From Myxococcales bacterium (GTDB lineage Bacteria; Myxococcota_A; Polyangia; Polyangiales; Polyangiaceae), in NCBI GenBank assembly GCA_016794345.1, contig JAEUKE010000305.1, forward strand, positions 1 through 47,373: DNA of 47,373 bases. The letters are read 5' to 3'. The notes beneath the pieces are model-generated. The model was not told the DNA's origin. It made no database searches and worked only from the letters and a program-made list of their open reading frames with translations. This document shows, piece by piece, positions 1 to 8,400 of this stretch. The translations under genes were made by a program, and so were the position numbers. Numbering within the stretch: the first letter of the stretch is position 1; each line of letters starts with the position of its first letter.

Positions 1-1353
1 CTAGATGCCGTATCGACGGATCAACCGGTAGACGTAGGTCCGGTCGACCCCTGCAGCCTGCGCTGCTTCCGACACGTTGCGACCATGTCGCTCGAGCAAG
101 CGCCTGAAATACGCACGCTCGAGATAGTCGATCCACTCCTCGCGGACCTCCTTGTAGGGGCGGTCGAAGTCGATCTCCGTGGCTTGCGCTGGACCGTCGG
201 GGGACGGGACGTCCGGCGGCGGAGTGGAAGGCGTATCCATGGTGGGCTGCGGCGGCGGTTTGGGCCCGGCGCCGCGCATCATCGCGAAGGCATCCTCCGC
301 GCCAAGCGCACGGACCCGCTCCGCGAAGTTCCGGAGCTCGCGCACGTTCCCCATCCAGGGCAGCTCGCGAAGGCGCGCGAGCTGCTCCTGCGTCAGCTCC
401 GCCCCCGACGACTTGGCGGTGCGAATCAGGTGCTGAAAGAGCATCGGGATGTCGTCCGACCGGTCCCTCAGGGGTGGAACCGTCACCATCAACACCGCCA
501 GTCGAAAGTACAGATCCTCCCGGAACCCGCCGGCGTTGACCATCCGCGAGAGGTCGCGGTGCGTGGCCGAGACGAAGCGAACGTCGACGGAGCGGTGGGC
601 GGTCTCACCCAGCCGCCGGACCTGCTTCGACTCGAGGACGCGAAGGAGCTTCGGCTGTACTGCGAGAGGGAGCTCCCCGACCTCATCGAGGAACACGGTC
701 CCCCCGTCCGCCGCCTCGATGGCTCCGGCGCGCGCCCCGACCGCTCCCGTGAAAGCGCCCTTGGCGTGTCCGAAGAGCTCGGCTTCGAGCAGGTTCTCCG
801 GCAGCGCTCCGCAGTCCACGATCACGAAGGGATGACCCGCGCGAGGTGATGCCTCATGAACGGCGCGCGCGACGAGCTCCTTGCCCGTGCCGGTCTCCCC
901 TTGCACCAGAACGGCCGCGTCCGTCGGGGCGATGCGGGCGAGACGCCCGAAGAGCTCGCGCATGATCGCCGTGCCGCCGAGGAGCGGCCCGAAGCGTTCG
1001 TCCTTCCAGATCTCGACCGGCTCGGCGGCGTCGTACGTCACATGCCCCGTGAGCCCACCGAATCGGAGCCGGCCGCCGCTCGGCGGGATCCGCCCCGACT
1101 CGATCCGCACCTCCTCGATGAACGTGCCGTTCTTGCTCCCCAGATCGCGGACCCAGAGGCCGTCCTTGCGTGGTTGTAGCTCGGCATGGATCCGAGAGAC
1201 CGTTCTGTCATCGAGGACGATCGCGGCGTCCTGTGCAGACCCCACCAAGGTCGCTTGCTCGATCACGAAGGTCGTACCGTCCCCGAGCGTCAGGCGGGGG
1301 CGACGCCTGACTACCGCGCGCCCATAGTCGACCGTCCCACTGGGTTGGCTCAT
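1..1353 (-). CDS. FHA-domain sigma54-dependent transcriptional activator
   Basis: A 450-residue enhancer-binding protein. An N-terminal FHA domain (about residues 20-105, with the SRIHAEL and SKNGTF phosphothreonine-binding signatures) replaces the usual receiver. The AAA+ domain (about 120-355) has Walker A GETGTGKE (152-159), the sigma54-contact loop GAFTGA (199-204) and Walker B with FLDE (221-224). A Pro-rich linker (364-390) leads to a Fis-type helix-turn-helix at 405-450. The frame is open back to 1590, but the ATG at 1353 starts just before the FHA fold and the extra 79 codons are compositionally odd, so I use 1353. FHA in place of REC implies control by a Ser/Thr kinase, a combination common in myxobacteria. 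The divergent small gene at 1550 is the likely target. Family assignment is firm; target and partner kinase are inferred. Confidence 0.95.
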   Translation of the reverse strand: MSQPSGTVDYGRAVVRRRPRLTLGDGTTFVIEQATLVGSAQDAAIVLDDRTVSRIHAELQPRKDGLWVRDLGSKNGTFIEEVRIESGRIPPSGGRLRFGGLTGHVTYDAAEPVEIWKDERFGPLLGGTAIMRELFGRLARIAPTDAAVLVQGETGTGKELVARAVHEASPRAGHPFVIVDCGALPENLLEAELFGHAKGAFTGAVGARAGAIEAADGGTVFLDEVGELPLAVQPKLLRVLESKQVRRLGETAHRSVDVRFVSATHRDLSRMVNAGGFREDLYFRLAVLMVTVPPLRDRSDDIPMLFQHLIRTAKSSGAELTQEQLARLRELPWMGNVRELRNFAERVRALGAEDAFAMMRGAGPKPPPQPTMDTPSTPPPDVPSPDGPAQATEIDFDRPYKEVREEWIDYLERAYFRRLLERHGRNVSEAAQAAGVDRTYVYRLIRRYGI

Positions 1354-1388
1354 CGCTTCGTCCGGAGGGGCGAGGCTACCACCCTGCC

Positions 1389-1432
1389 GTCCACACGCGT
1401 GGACTCTCAGTCCAAACTGGACACCCCGTCCA
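1389..1432. promoter_or_regulatory. Array of GTCCA/TGGAC half-sites, candidate enhancer
   Basis: Five half-sites alternate in orientation: GTCCA at 1389, TGGAC at 1400, GTCCA at 1410, TGGAC at 1418 and GTCCA at 1428. The first pair forms a dyad with 6-base arms (GTCCAC, 4-base spacer, GTGGAC) and the second a dyad with 5-base arms and a 3-base spacer. The array lies about 80-125 bases upstream of the transcription start predicted from the sigma54-type promoter at 1488-1503, which is the usual distance for an enhancer. It also lies 36-80 bases upstream of the activator's own ATG, so it could serve autoregulation. Binding is inferred. Confidence 0.55.
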
Positions 1433-1480
1433 CACCCTCCTCGCGCGGCGCGACGCCCTTCCGCGCGATCTGGCGACGGA

Positions 1481-1501
1481 CAGCCCGCGGCACGCGGGCT
1501 G
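1481..1501. repeat. 9-base inverted repeat overlapping the promoter
   Basis: Arms 1481-1489 and 1493-1501 are perfectly complementary around a 3-base centre. The repeat coincides with most of the sigma54-type promoter match. It could be a separate operator, a hairpin, or a by-product of the promoter sequence. Confidence 0.5.
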
Positions 1502-1503
1502 CA
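1488..1503 (+). promoter_or_regulatory. Candidate sigma54 (-24/-12) promoter for the small secreted protein
   Basis: CGGCACG, four bases, then CTGCA: GG and GC are separated by exactly 10 bases as sigma54 requires, with a full GGCACG in the -24 element. The predicted start is near 1513, giving a leader of about 37 bases to the ATG at 1550. The adjacent gene is a sigma54 activator, which strengthens the call. Confidence 0.6.
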
Positions 1504-1549
1504 GTGGGTCCGCGTGGCCGCGCAACGCGACCATTGGAGGACACACGAC

Positions 1550-1867
1550 ATGAACAAGCTCAGCTTCCCCCTGTTCGTCACCGCTCTCACGCTCGCAGCT
1601 TTCCCTGCCTTCGGCGACTCGAGGGCAGAGGCGAAGCACGCGGGACAGAAGGGCTACGTCGCTGCTTATGCCGCGGACCAATCGACGGTGCTCGACGTGC
1701 AGGCGTGCGACGCCAAGGGTGCCGGTCACGACTACGTCGAGTGCGGCAAGCACCTCCGTGAGCGCGTGAAGTCGGAGATCTGCCAGAAGAACGGCAAGGG
1801 CAAGCAGGTCTGGTACTACCAGGTGTCGGACGGCTCGAAGTCGAAGCACACGACCAACTGCAAGTAG
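1550..1867 (+). CDS. Small secreted four-cysteine protein
   Basis: A 105-residue protein I do not recognise as a named family. The N-terminus (MNKLSFPLFVTALTLAAFPA) is a signal peptide, with cleavage likely around residues 22-27. The mature part of about 80 residues is basic and has four cysteines (in ACDA, ECGK, ICQK and NCK), enough for two disulfides. An upstream in-frame ATG at 1514 is rejected because it would bury the signal peptide; the ATG at 1550 follows a GGAGG at about 1536-1540. A strong hairpin follows the stop, so it looks like a single-gene transcript. The sigma54-type promoter and the divergent FHA-sigma54 activator suggest signal-dependent expression. Function unknown. Confidence 0.85.
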   Translation: MNKLSFPLFVTALTLAAFPAFGDSRAEAKHAGQKGYVAAYAADQSTVLDVQACDAKGAGHDYVECGKHLRERVKSEICQKNGKGKQVWYYQVSDGSKSKHTTNCK

Positions 1868-1880
1868 CCCGGGGCGAGGG

Positions 1881-1919
1881 CGGGCGACCGGGCAGCACGC
1901 ATGCGTACCCGGTCGCCCG
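1881..1919 (+). terminator. Hairpin after the small secreted gene
   Basis: A perfect 12-base stem (1881-1892 with 1908-1919) and a 15-base loop begin 13 bases after the stop codon. No T-run follows, as is common in very GC-rich genomes, so it may be a terminator or an mRNA 3' stabiliser. Confidence 0.6.
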
Positions 1920-1989
1920 GATCCTTGTCCCCTGTCGTCAGCCCCGGCTCGCAAAGCCGCGGTCGAGCCACGGTGCTACCCTCGACTCG

Positions 1990-2850
1990 ATGCGACGCGA
2001 CGAGGCGCCCGAGCACCCGCACCACACGCTGTCGCGCGAGCCGCTGCCCGCGCTGCGCCCGTTCGTGGAGCGGCTCTGGGCGAGCGACGGGCGCGAGGCC
2101 CGCTCGCCAGGCGCACGCGAGCACATTCTCCCGACGGGGCTCATGCACGTCGCCATCCGCCTCTCGCCCGAGCCCATCGCGCTCTGGGAGGCAGGAGAGC
2201 GACGCGAGCTCGGGCACGCCGTCATCGGCGGAGCGCGCTCGACGTACTGCGTGAAAGACGTCGCGGCGCCGTCGGTGGCGGTCGGCGCGCAGCTCCGCCC
2301 CGGCGCAGCCCCGCTGTTGTTCGGGGCACCTGCCGACGAGCTGGCCGAACGACACACGCCGCTCGACGAGGTCTGGGGCGCCGACGCGCGGCGCATCCGA
2401 GAACGGCTCGGTGAGGAGCGCTCGCTCGCGCGCCGCCTGGACATCCTGGAGGCCGTGCTCCTCGCTCGGCTGCCACGCGTCCGCGGCGTGCACCCGGCCG
2501 TCGCCGACGCGCTGTCCAGCATCGCCGATCGTCCGATTGCATCCGTCGTGGAACGGAGCGGCTACAGCCACCGCGCCTTCATCGACCTCTTCCGTCGCGC
2601 GGTCGGGCTCCCGCCCAAGGTCTTCGCGCGCGTGGCTCGGTTCCAGCGCGTGGCCGAGCACCTCGCCCGTGGCCGCCCCGCCTTGCTCGCCGACGCGGCG
2701 CTCGAGGCCGGCTACGCCGATCAGGCGCACCTGTCCCGCGAGTTCGCGGCGCTCGCGGGCGTCTCGCCAGCAGCTTATCGCGCGCTCGGGCTACGAGAGC
2801 CGAACCACGTCCCCGTGGGGGCGCGCAAGGCGTCACGGCGACCCGGGTAA
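1990..2850 (+). CDS. AraC-family transcriptional regulator
   Basis: A 286-residue regulator. The N-terminal half (about 15-155) resembles the sensor domain found on many AraC proteins annotated as DUF6597, with an ILPTG..H motif. The C-terminal third carries the two AraC helix-turn-helices: the first around SVVERSGYSHRAFIDLF and the second around DAALEAGYADQAHLSREF, followed by the family's GVSPAAYR end motif. It lies 57 bases upstream of a VOC-fold gene in the same direction, a frequent pairing that suggests it regulates that gene. The effector is not predictable. Start taken at the ATG at 1990. Confidence 0.88.
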   Translation: MRRDEAPEHPHHTLSREPLPALRPFVERLWASDGREARSPGAREHILPTGLMHVAIRLSPEPIALWEAGERRELGHAVIGGARSTYCVKDVAAPSVAVGAQLRPGAAPLLFGAPADELAERHTPLDEVWGADARRIRERLGEERSLARRLDILEAVLLARLPRVRGVHPAVADALSSIADRPIASVVERSGYSHRAFIDLFRRAVGLPPKVFARVARFQRVAEHLARGRPALLADAALEAGYADQAHLSREFAALAGVSPAAYRALGLREPNHVPVGARKASRRPG

Positions 2851-2907
2851 ATTTCGTTCAAGACCGGAGGCTCGGCCGGAGCCATCGTGAGGCGCAAGGA
2901 GACACCG

Positions 2908-3351
2908 ATGAAGATCCACGAAGCCTTCACCTACCTCCGCGTCCGGAACGCGCCGGCCGCGATCGCCTTCTACACCGCCGCGTTCGGCGCACGAGAGAAG
3001 CTCCGCTTGACCGAGCCGAGCGGGAGGGTCGGTCACGCCGAGCTCGACTTCGGCGGCACGACCATCATGGTCTCGGAGGAGTACCCCGAGATGGGGATCC
3101 TCGGCCCCGCGAGCCTCGGAGGCACGTCGTTCTCCGTGCACCTGCACGTGGACGACGCCGACGCGGCGGTAGCCCGCGCCGTCGAGGCCGGGGCCACGGT
3201 CGTCCGCCCGCTGCGCGACCAGTTCTACGGCGAGCGAAGCGGCGCGGTGCGCGATCCGTTCGGACACGACTGGCTGATCGGGCACGAGATCGAGAAGGTC
3301 TCGCCCGAGGAGATGCAGCGGCGCTACGACGAGCTCATGAGGAGCTCTTGA
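2908..3351 (+). CDS. VOC (glyoxalase/PhnB-like) family protein
   Basis: A 147-residue single-domain protein of the vicinal oxygen chelate superfamily: an N-terminal beta-alpha-beta unit (YLRVRNAPAAIAFYTAAFGA), then a second half with VHLHVDDADAAVARAVEAGA and the RDPFGHDW..GHEIE end typical of PhnB/glyoxalase-like proteins. Candidate metal ligands are the His and Glu residues in GHAELDF, VHLHV and GHEIE. The ATG at 2908 is preceded by AAGGAGA at 2896-2902, so it is preferred to the GTG at 2887. The substrate is unknown; relatives include bleomycin-binding proteins, glyoxalase-like enzymes and demethylmenaquinone-type proteins. It probably forms a transcription unit with the AraC regulator. Confidence 0.85.
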   Translation: MKIHEAFTYLRVRNAPAAIAFYTAAFGAREKLRLTEPSGRVGHAELDFGGTTIMVSEEYPEMGILGPASLGGTSFSVHLHVDDADAAVARAVEAGATVVRPLRDQFYGERSGAVRDPFGHDWLIGHEIEKVSPEEMQRRYDELMRSS

Positions 3352-3502
3352 AGGTCCGTGCGCAGCCTCTGATCGCGGTGGGCGAAGCACTGGGAGCTCT
3401 GGCTGCGAGAGCTCGGGGCCTCGCACGCCTTGCACCAGGGGGGTCGCAACACTTGCGCGCACGGGGACCGGCGCTGGGAGTTTCGGGCCGGATCAGGACC
3501 GC

Positions 3503-3531
3503 GTGAAGGCGGCGCCGATTGGGCGTATTCT
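3503..3531 (+). promoter_or_regulatory. Weak candidate promoter for pckG
   Basis: GTGAAG (3503-3508), a 17-base spacer and TATTCT (3526-3531) give a sigma70-like arrangement with a poor -35 element. It sits about 50 bases before the pckG start, immediately before an inverted repeat. Suggestive only. Confidence 0.25.
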
Positions 3532-3538
3532 TGCTCGC

Positions 3539-3558
3539 CGCTCGGCCGAGGCCGAGCG
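3539..3558. repeat. 9-base inverted repeat in the pckG leader
   Basis: Arms 3539-3547 and 3550-3558 match perfectly around a 2-base centre. The repeat ends 23 bases before the pckG ATG, where a dimeric repressor or a leader hairpin could act. Confidence 0.4.
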
Positions 3559-3581
3559 CCTCTCCAAGCCAAGGATCGAGA

Positions 3582-5429
3582 ATGAGCGCAAAGACGCACG
3601 CCACGACGCCCCCTACGAAGAACGAAGCCCTGCTCGCCTGGGTCGACCGGATGGCGACCCTCTGCAAGCCGGACCGCGTCGTGTGGGCCGACGGCTCGCA
3701 AGAGGAGTACGATCGGCTCTGCGCGGCGATGGTCGAGGCCGGGACGTTCATCCGCCTCAACGCCGAGAAGCGGCCCAACTGTTATCTGGCGCGCTCCCAC
3801 CCCTCCGACGTCGCGCGCGTCGAGGAGCGCACGTTCATCTGCACGGCGAACAAGGAAGACGCGGGCCCGACGAACAACTGGGCTGCGCCCGAGCAGATGC
3901 GCGCCACCCTCGAGAAGGTGTTCGACGGCTGCATGCGCGGCCGCACGATGTACGTGATCCCCTTCAGCATGGGCCCGCTCGGCTCGCCCATCGCGAAGAT
4001 CGGTGTCGAGATCACGGACAGCCCGTACGTCGTCGTCAACATGCGGATCATGACCCGCATGGGCACCAAGGTGCTCGAGGTCCTCGGCGACGGTTCGTTC
4101 ATTCCCTGCATGCACTCGGTCGGCGCGCCGCTCGAGCCCGGCCAGAAGGACGTGTCGTGGCCGTGTGAGCCCGACATCGGGAAGAAGTACATCGTTCACT
4201 ACCCCGACACGCAGGAGATCTGGTCGTACGGGTCGGGCTACGGCGGCAACGCGCTCCTCGGCAAGAAGTGCCTCGCGCTGCGTATCGCCTCGGTCGTCGC
4301 GCGCAACGAGGGCTGGCTCGCCGAGCACATGCTCATCTCCGGGCTCGAGTCGCCCGAGGGCGAGAAGACCTACCTCGCGGCAGCTTTCCCGAGCGCGTGC
4401 GGCAAGACCAACCTCGCCATGCTCGTCCCACCGAAGGGCTTCGAAGGCTGGAAGGTCACGACGGTGGGTGACGACATCGCGTGGATCAAGAAGGGGCCCG
4501 ACGGCACCCTCCGCGCCATCAACCCGGAGGCAGGGTTCTTCGGCGTCGCGCCCGGGACGAACATGGAGTCGAACCCGAACGCGATGCTCACGATGACGCG
4601 CAACACCATCTTCACGAACGTCGGTCTCACGGACGACGGCGACGTGTGGTGGGAGGGCATGACGAAGACTCCGCCGGAGCACGTGATCGACTGGCAAGGC
4701 AAGGACTGGACGCCGGGCTGTGGGCGACCTGCCGCGCACCCGAACTCACGCTTCACGGCGCCCGCTGGGCAGTGTCCGTCGATCGATCCGGACTGGGAGA
4801 ACCCCGCCGGCGTGCCCATCAGCGCATTCGTCTTCGGCGGGCGCATGAGCAAGGACATGCCGCTGGTGTTCCAGGCCTTCAACTGGAGCCATGGCGTCTA
4901 CCTCGCCGCGACGATGGGGTCGGAAGCGACGGCCGCCGCGATCGGCCAGGCTGCCATGCGCCGCGATCCGATGGCGATGCTCCCGTTCTGTGGCTACAAC
5001 ATGGCCGACTATTTCACGCACTGGCTCAACGTCGGCCGTCGCGTGTTCAACCCGCCGCGCATCTTCCGGGTGAACTGGTTCCGCCGCGGCGAGGACGGCA
5101 AGTTCCTCTGGCCGGGCTTCGGCGAGAACATGCGCGTCCTCAAGTGGATCGTCGATCGCGTGCACGGGCGAGCGGTCGCGGTCGAGAGCCCCATCGGCTG
5201 GATGCCCCGCTACGAGGACATCGAGTGGAAGGGCCTCGACTACCCCGCCGATACCTTCTACGACCTGATGGCCGTCGGACGTGAAGCGGGACGCACCGAG
5301 GCGCACGCGCACGAGGAGCTGTTCGATCGGTTCTTCGATCGCCTGCCGAAGGAGTTCACGTTCGAGCGTGAGCTGCTCCGCTCGCGGATCTGGCGCTCGC
5401 CGGATCGCTGGGAGCTCGCGCACGAGTAG
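3582..5429 (+). CDS. pckG: Phosphoenolpyruvate carboxykinase (GTP)
   Basis: A 615-residue cytosolic enzyme that converts oxaloacetate and GTP to phosphoenolpyruvate, GDP and CO2 (EC 4.1.1.32), the entry step of gluconeogenesis. The P-loop AFPSACGKTN lies at about 268-277 and includes the hyper-reactive cysteine of the GTP class. Other family motifs are IPCMHSVG (174-181), SNPNAMLT, FGGRMSKDMPLVFQAFNW and the C-terminal WFRR and WPGFGEN segments. Length matches the GTP family (about 600 residues) rather than the ATP-dependent form. An upstream in-frame ATG at 3519 would add 21 atypical residues; the ATG at 3582 follows AAGGA. The next gene starts 63 bases downstream but is not metabolic, so an operon link is doubtful. 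Confidence 0.97.
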   Translation: MSAKTHATTPPTKNEALLAWVDRMATLCKPDRVVWADGSQEEYDRLCAAMVEAGTFIRLNAEKRPNCYLARSHPSDVARVEERTFICTANKEDAGPTNNWAAPEQMRATLEKVFDGCMRGRTMYVIPFSMGPLGSPIAKIGVEITDSPYVVVNMRIMTRMGTKVLEVLGDGSFIPCMHSVGAPLEPGQKDVSWPCEPDIGKKYIVHYPDTQEIWSYGSGYGGNALLGKKCLALRIASVVARNEGWLAEHMLISGLESPEGEKTYLAAAFPSACGKTNLAMLVPPKGFEGWKVTTVGDDIAWIKKGPDGTLRAINPEAGFFGVAPGTNMESNPNAMLTMTRNTIFTNVGLTDDGDVWWEGMTKTPPEHVIDWQGKDWTPGCGRPAAHPNSRFTAPAGQCPSIDPDWENPAGVPISAFVFGGRMSKDMPLVFQAFNWSHGVYLAATMGSEATAAAIGQAAMRRDPMAMLPFCGYNMADYFTHWLNVGRRVFNPPRIFRVNWFRRGEDGKFLWPGFGENMRVLKWIVDRVHGRAVAVESPIGWMPRYEDIEWKGLDYPADTFYDLMAVGREAGRTEAHAHEELFDRFFDRLPKEFTFERELLRSRIWRSPDRWELAHE

Positions 5430-5492
5430 CGGCGCTTCGAGACGGGATCGAGGGCGACTGGCGGCGGGTCCGCCCGTACCATGGGCCCCCCC

Positions 5493-8400
5493 ATGCGCGT
5501 CCTCGGTCCCTTCGCGTTCGGCTCGATCTTGGCGCTCCTCGCCGGGTGCGGAGGCGCGCCGTCCGGGTCTCGCCTCGCCGATCGATCGACCGACGCCTCG
5601 CGAACACGCTCGGTCCCAGCCCGAGCCGCGCTCGGCAAACACGACACCTTGCGCCCGCGAGCGGTGTTCGGAGAGGCCCGCCCGCCCTTCGTCTCCGAGG
5701 AGGGCACGGCCCTCTTCAGCCCGGACGACGCGGTGCTCGCCCTGGGCGAGGCCGACGGATTGATCCGCTTCTTCGACGCCGAGAGCGGCGCACCGCTCGA
5801 GGCCGTCCGCGCGCACGAGGCCGGCATCACGCTTCTCGCGGCGGCACCGGAGGGCGGGTTCGTGAGCGGCGACGCGGCGGGAGAGCTGGCGCTCCACGTC
5901 GCCGGGCCGAGCGGCTTCCTGGACGCCACGACCGAGCTCCTGGCGTCCCGGCATCGGGCCGCGATCACCTCGGTGTCCTTCTCCAGTGACGGTTCTGTCA
6001 TGGTCACGGCCGACCGGGACGGCAACGCGCTCGCGTGGGACGTGAAGAACCGGAAGGTCACGGCTCAGCTCGACGAATCGGAGGACTCGGGCGACGGCGT
6101 CACCGTGGGGCGCGGCCGCGCGTCGCGGTACGCCGTCTCACGCGAGGGGAAGGCCGCCTTGGGCTACGGCGCGTCCTCGTTCTTCGTCCTGACCTTGGCC
6201 GACAAGAAGGCGGGGCCGACGCACCGTCCGCGCGGAACCATCGTGGGGGCGAGAGCCGAGGGCTCCGGCTTCGCCGTGGATATCGAGGACAAGTGGGGCG
6301 CGACCAAGCGACTCGTGCTCGACGCATCCGGCAACACGACGTCGACCATCCTCGTCGCTCCGCCCGACACCGAGCCCTTCGGCGAGGGCGTCCTGGGGCA
6401 CGACGCCAAGGCCTACTTCTTCGGGCCGGCGGGCGACGCCGCTCGGCGAGCCCGAGTCGATCTCGAGCCGGACGAGACGCGCCCGACGTTCATCGTATCG
6501 GCCAGCGGCAAGCGCGCCTACCTCGCGAACGGCGATGGCATCGCGCTCCTCGACGGCGCCGCACGCCGCGCCCGTGTGCTCCGTATCGAACGCGGCGAGC
6601 TCTCCTGGCCCACCTCGATCGTCGAGCTCTCCGGCGAGGTCGCGGTGAGCGACGGCGGCGCCGTTCATTTCTACGACGCGACCTCTTCTGCGGCGCGGGG
6701 CACCATCCCCCTGCCCGTGACGACGCTCGCTCGCTCGCCCGACGGCAAACACCTCGGCGGGTGGGCGGGCCGCGCCTTCGCGATGGATATCCAGACGCGC
6801 GAGCTCGTCTACGACATCGATCTCCCCGATCTCGCCGCGTTGTCGCCCGACTTCTCGCGCGGGGCGCGGCGCGAGGCTGACAAGATCGTCTTCTTCGACC
6901 CGAGCCTGCCGACCGCGCAGGGCGCCCGATTCGATCTCGGCTCACGTTACCCGACCCTGCTCGCGTTCTCGCCGGACGGCAGGTCGCTCCTCGTCGGCGA
7001 CGGCAACGGCCAGGTCGACCGGGTGGACTCCACGACCGGCAGGCTCCTCGGCTCGGCGAAGCTGAGCCGGCAGCTCACCTCGTTGGTCTCGTGGGACGCC
7101 AGCCGCATCTTCGCGGCCGCCAAGAACGCCGGCGGCTCGCTCTCGCTCGTGGAGCTCGACGCGGCGAGCTTGGCGCTCCGCGGAGACACCCCGGCTGGGC
7201 CCGAGCTTGCCCGCTCCAAGACGGGCGCCTGGTCGGCGTTCCTCACGAAAGACGGCGTTCGCCTCAAACACGGCGGCAAGTCGTTCATGCTGCCCGACAG
7301 GCTCGGGCGCGCGACGACGCTGGCGTTCGATTCGACCGAGAAGGTGCTCTACGTCGGCCGGCTCGGCGCCGTCGAGCAATGGTCCCTGGACGAGATCGCG
7401 GCCTCGTCGGCCGCGGAGACGCTCGCGGAGGTGAAGGTCCAGACGCCTCCCACCCCCGGCGGACCGCCCAAGGTGGACACGTTCGGAGACCCGCTGCCGG
7501 CTCACGCGCTGCGCCGGTTCGGGACGGAGCGCTGGCACACGGGCGCCGAGATCGAGGACATCTTCGTCGCGGGGGATCGGACCTGGATCATCACGAGCTG
7601 GGGGCGGGCCCTCGAGTGGGACTGGACGAAAGGAGTGGCCACGAGGCGCATCGAATCGGAGGGCTCGGCCGGTGATCGCACCACGTTCCTCACGCCGGAC
7701 GAGGCGTGGGTCGTCTCGAGAGGTGTGTTGTCGATCGGCCTGTGGTCGGGCAAGACGGGGATTGCCGGGAAAAAGATCGAGCGCAAGGACGGCAAAGACG
7801 AATCTTCGGCGCTCTCGCCCAAGGGAGACCGGTTCGCGGTGGCGACCGAGACCGGCGAGCTGATGACGTTCGCGATTCCCGGGCTCGGCGTCTTGCAGTC
7901 GACCCAGGCGCACAAGGGTCGCATCGAGGCGCTCGCGTTTTCGCCCGACGGCAAGACGCTCGCGTGGTGCGGCCGATTCGGCACCCTCACGATCGCGGAC
8001 GCGGCCACGCTCAAGCCGAAGCGCACGGTCCTCGGTCGCTCCACCGATGAATACGCCGGGTGCTCGTCGATGGCCTTCTCGGTGGACGGCCGCACGCTCT
8101 TCACCGACCTGGGCGGAATCGGCGCCTACGACGTGGCGACCGGCAAGCGCGCCGGTGATCTGTCGGGGGACGCGGGGAATGTCTCGCAGATCGCGACCTC
8201 GAGAGATGGGCTGGTCGCGGTCGGGCACCACCACGAGGGCGTGACGATCTTCAAGGGAGAGACGCGGGCCAAGCTGCGGTCGCTGGACGTGCCCGGCGGC
8301 GGCGCCGCGGTGGCGTTCTCGACGGACGGCAAGCGGCTCTTGGTGGGCGGCGCGGACGGCATCCCGCGGGCGTTCGACACCACGTCGTGGGCAGAGATCG

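Noticed and set aside
1354..1590. Upstream extension of the FHA-sigma54 gene to 1590
   Set aside because: The extra 79 residues are Arg/Cys-rich with no fold and would cover the promoter array; the ATG at 1353 directly precedes the FHA domain.
3324..4739. 471-residue minus-strand ORF
   Set aside because: It is the reverse-frame shadow of pckG; composition is Arg/His/Asp-rich as expected of GC-rich antisense frames.
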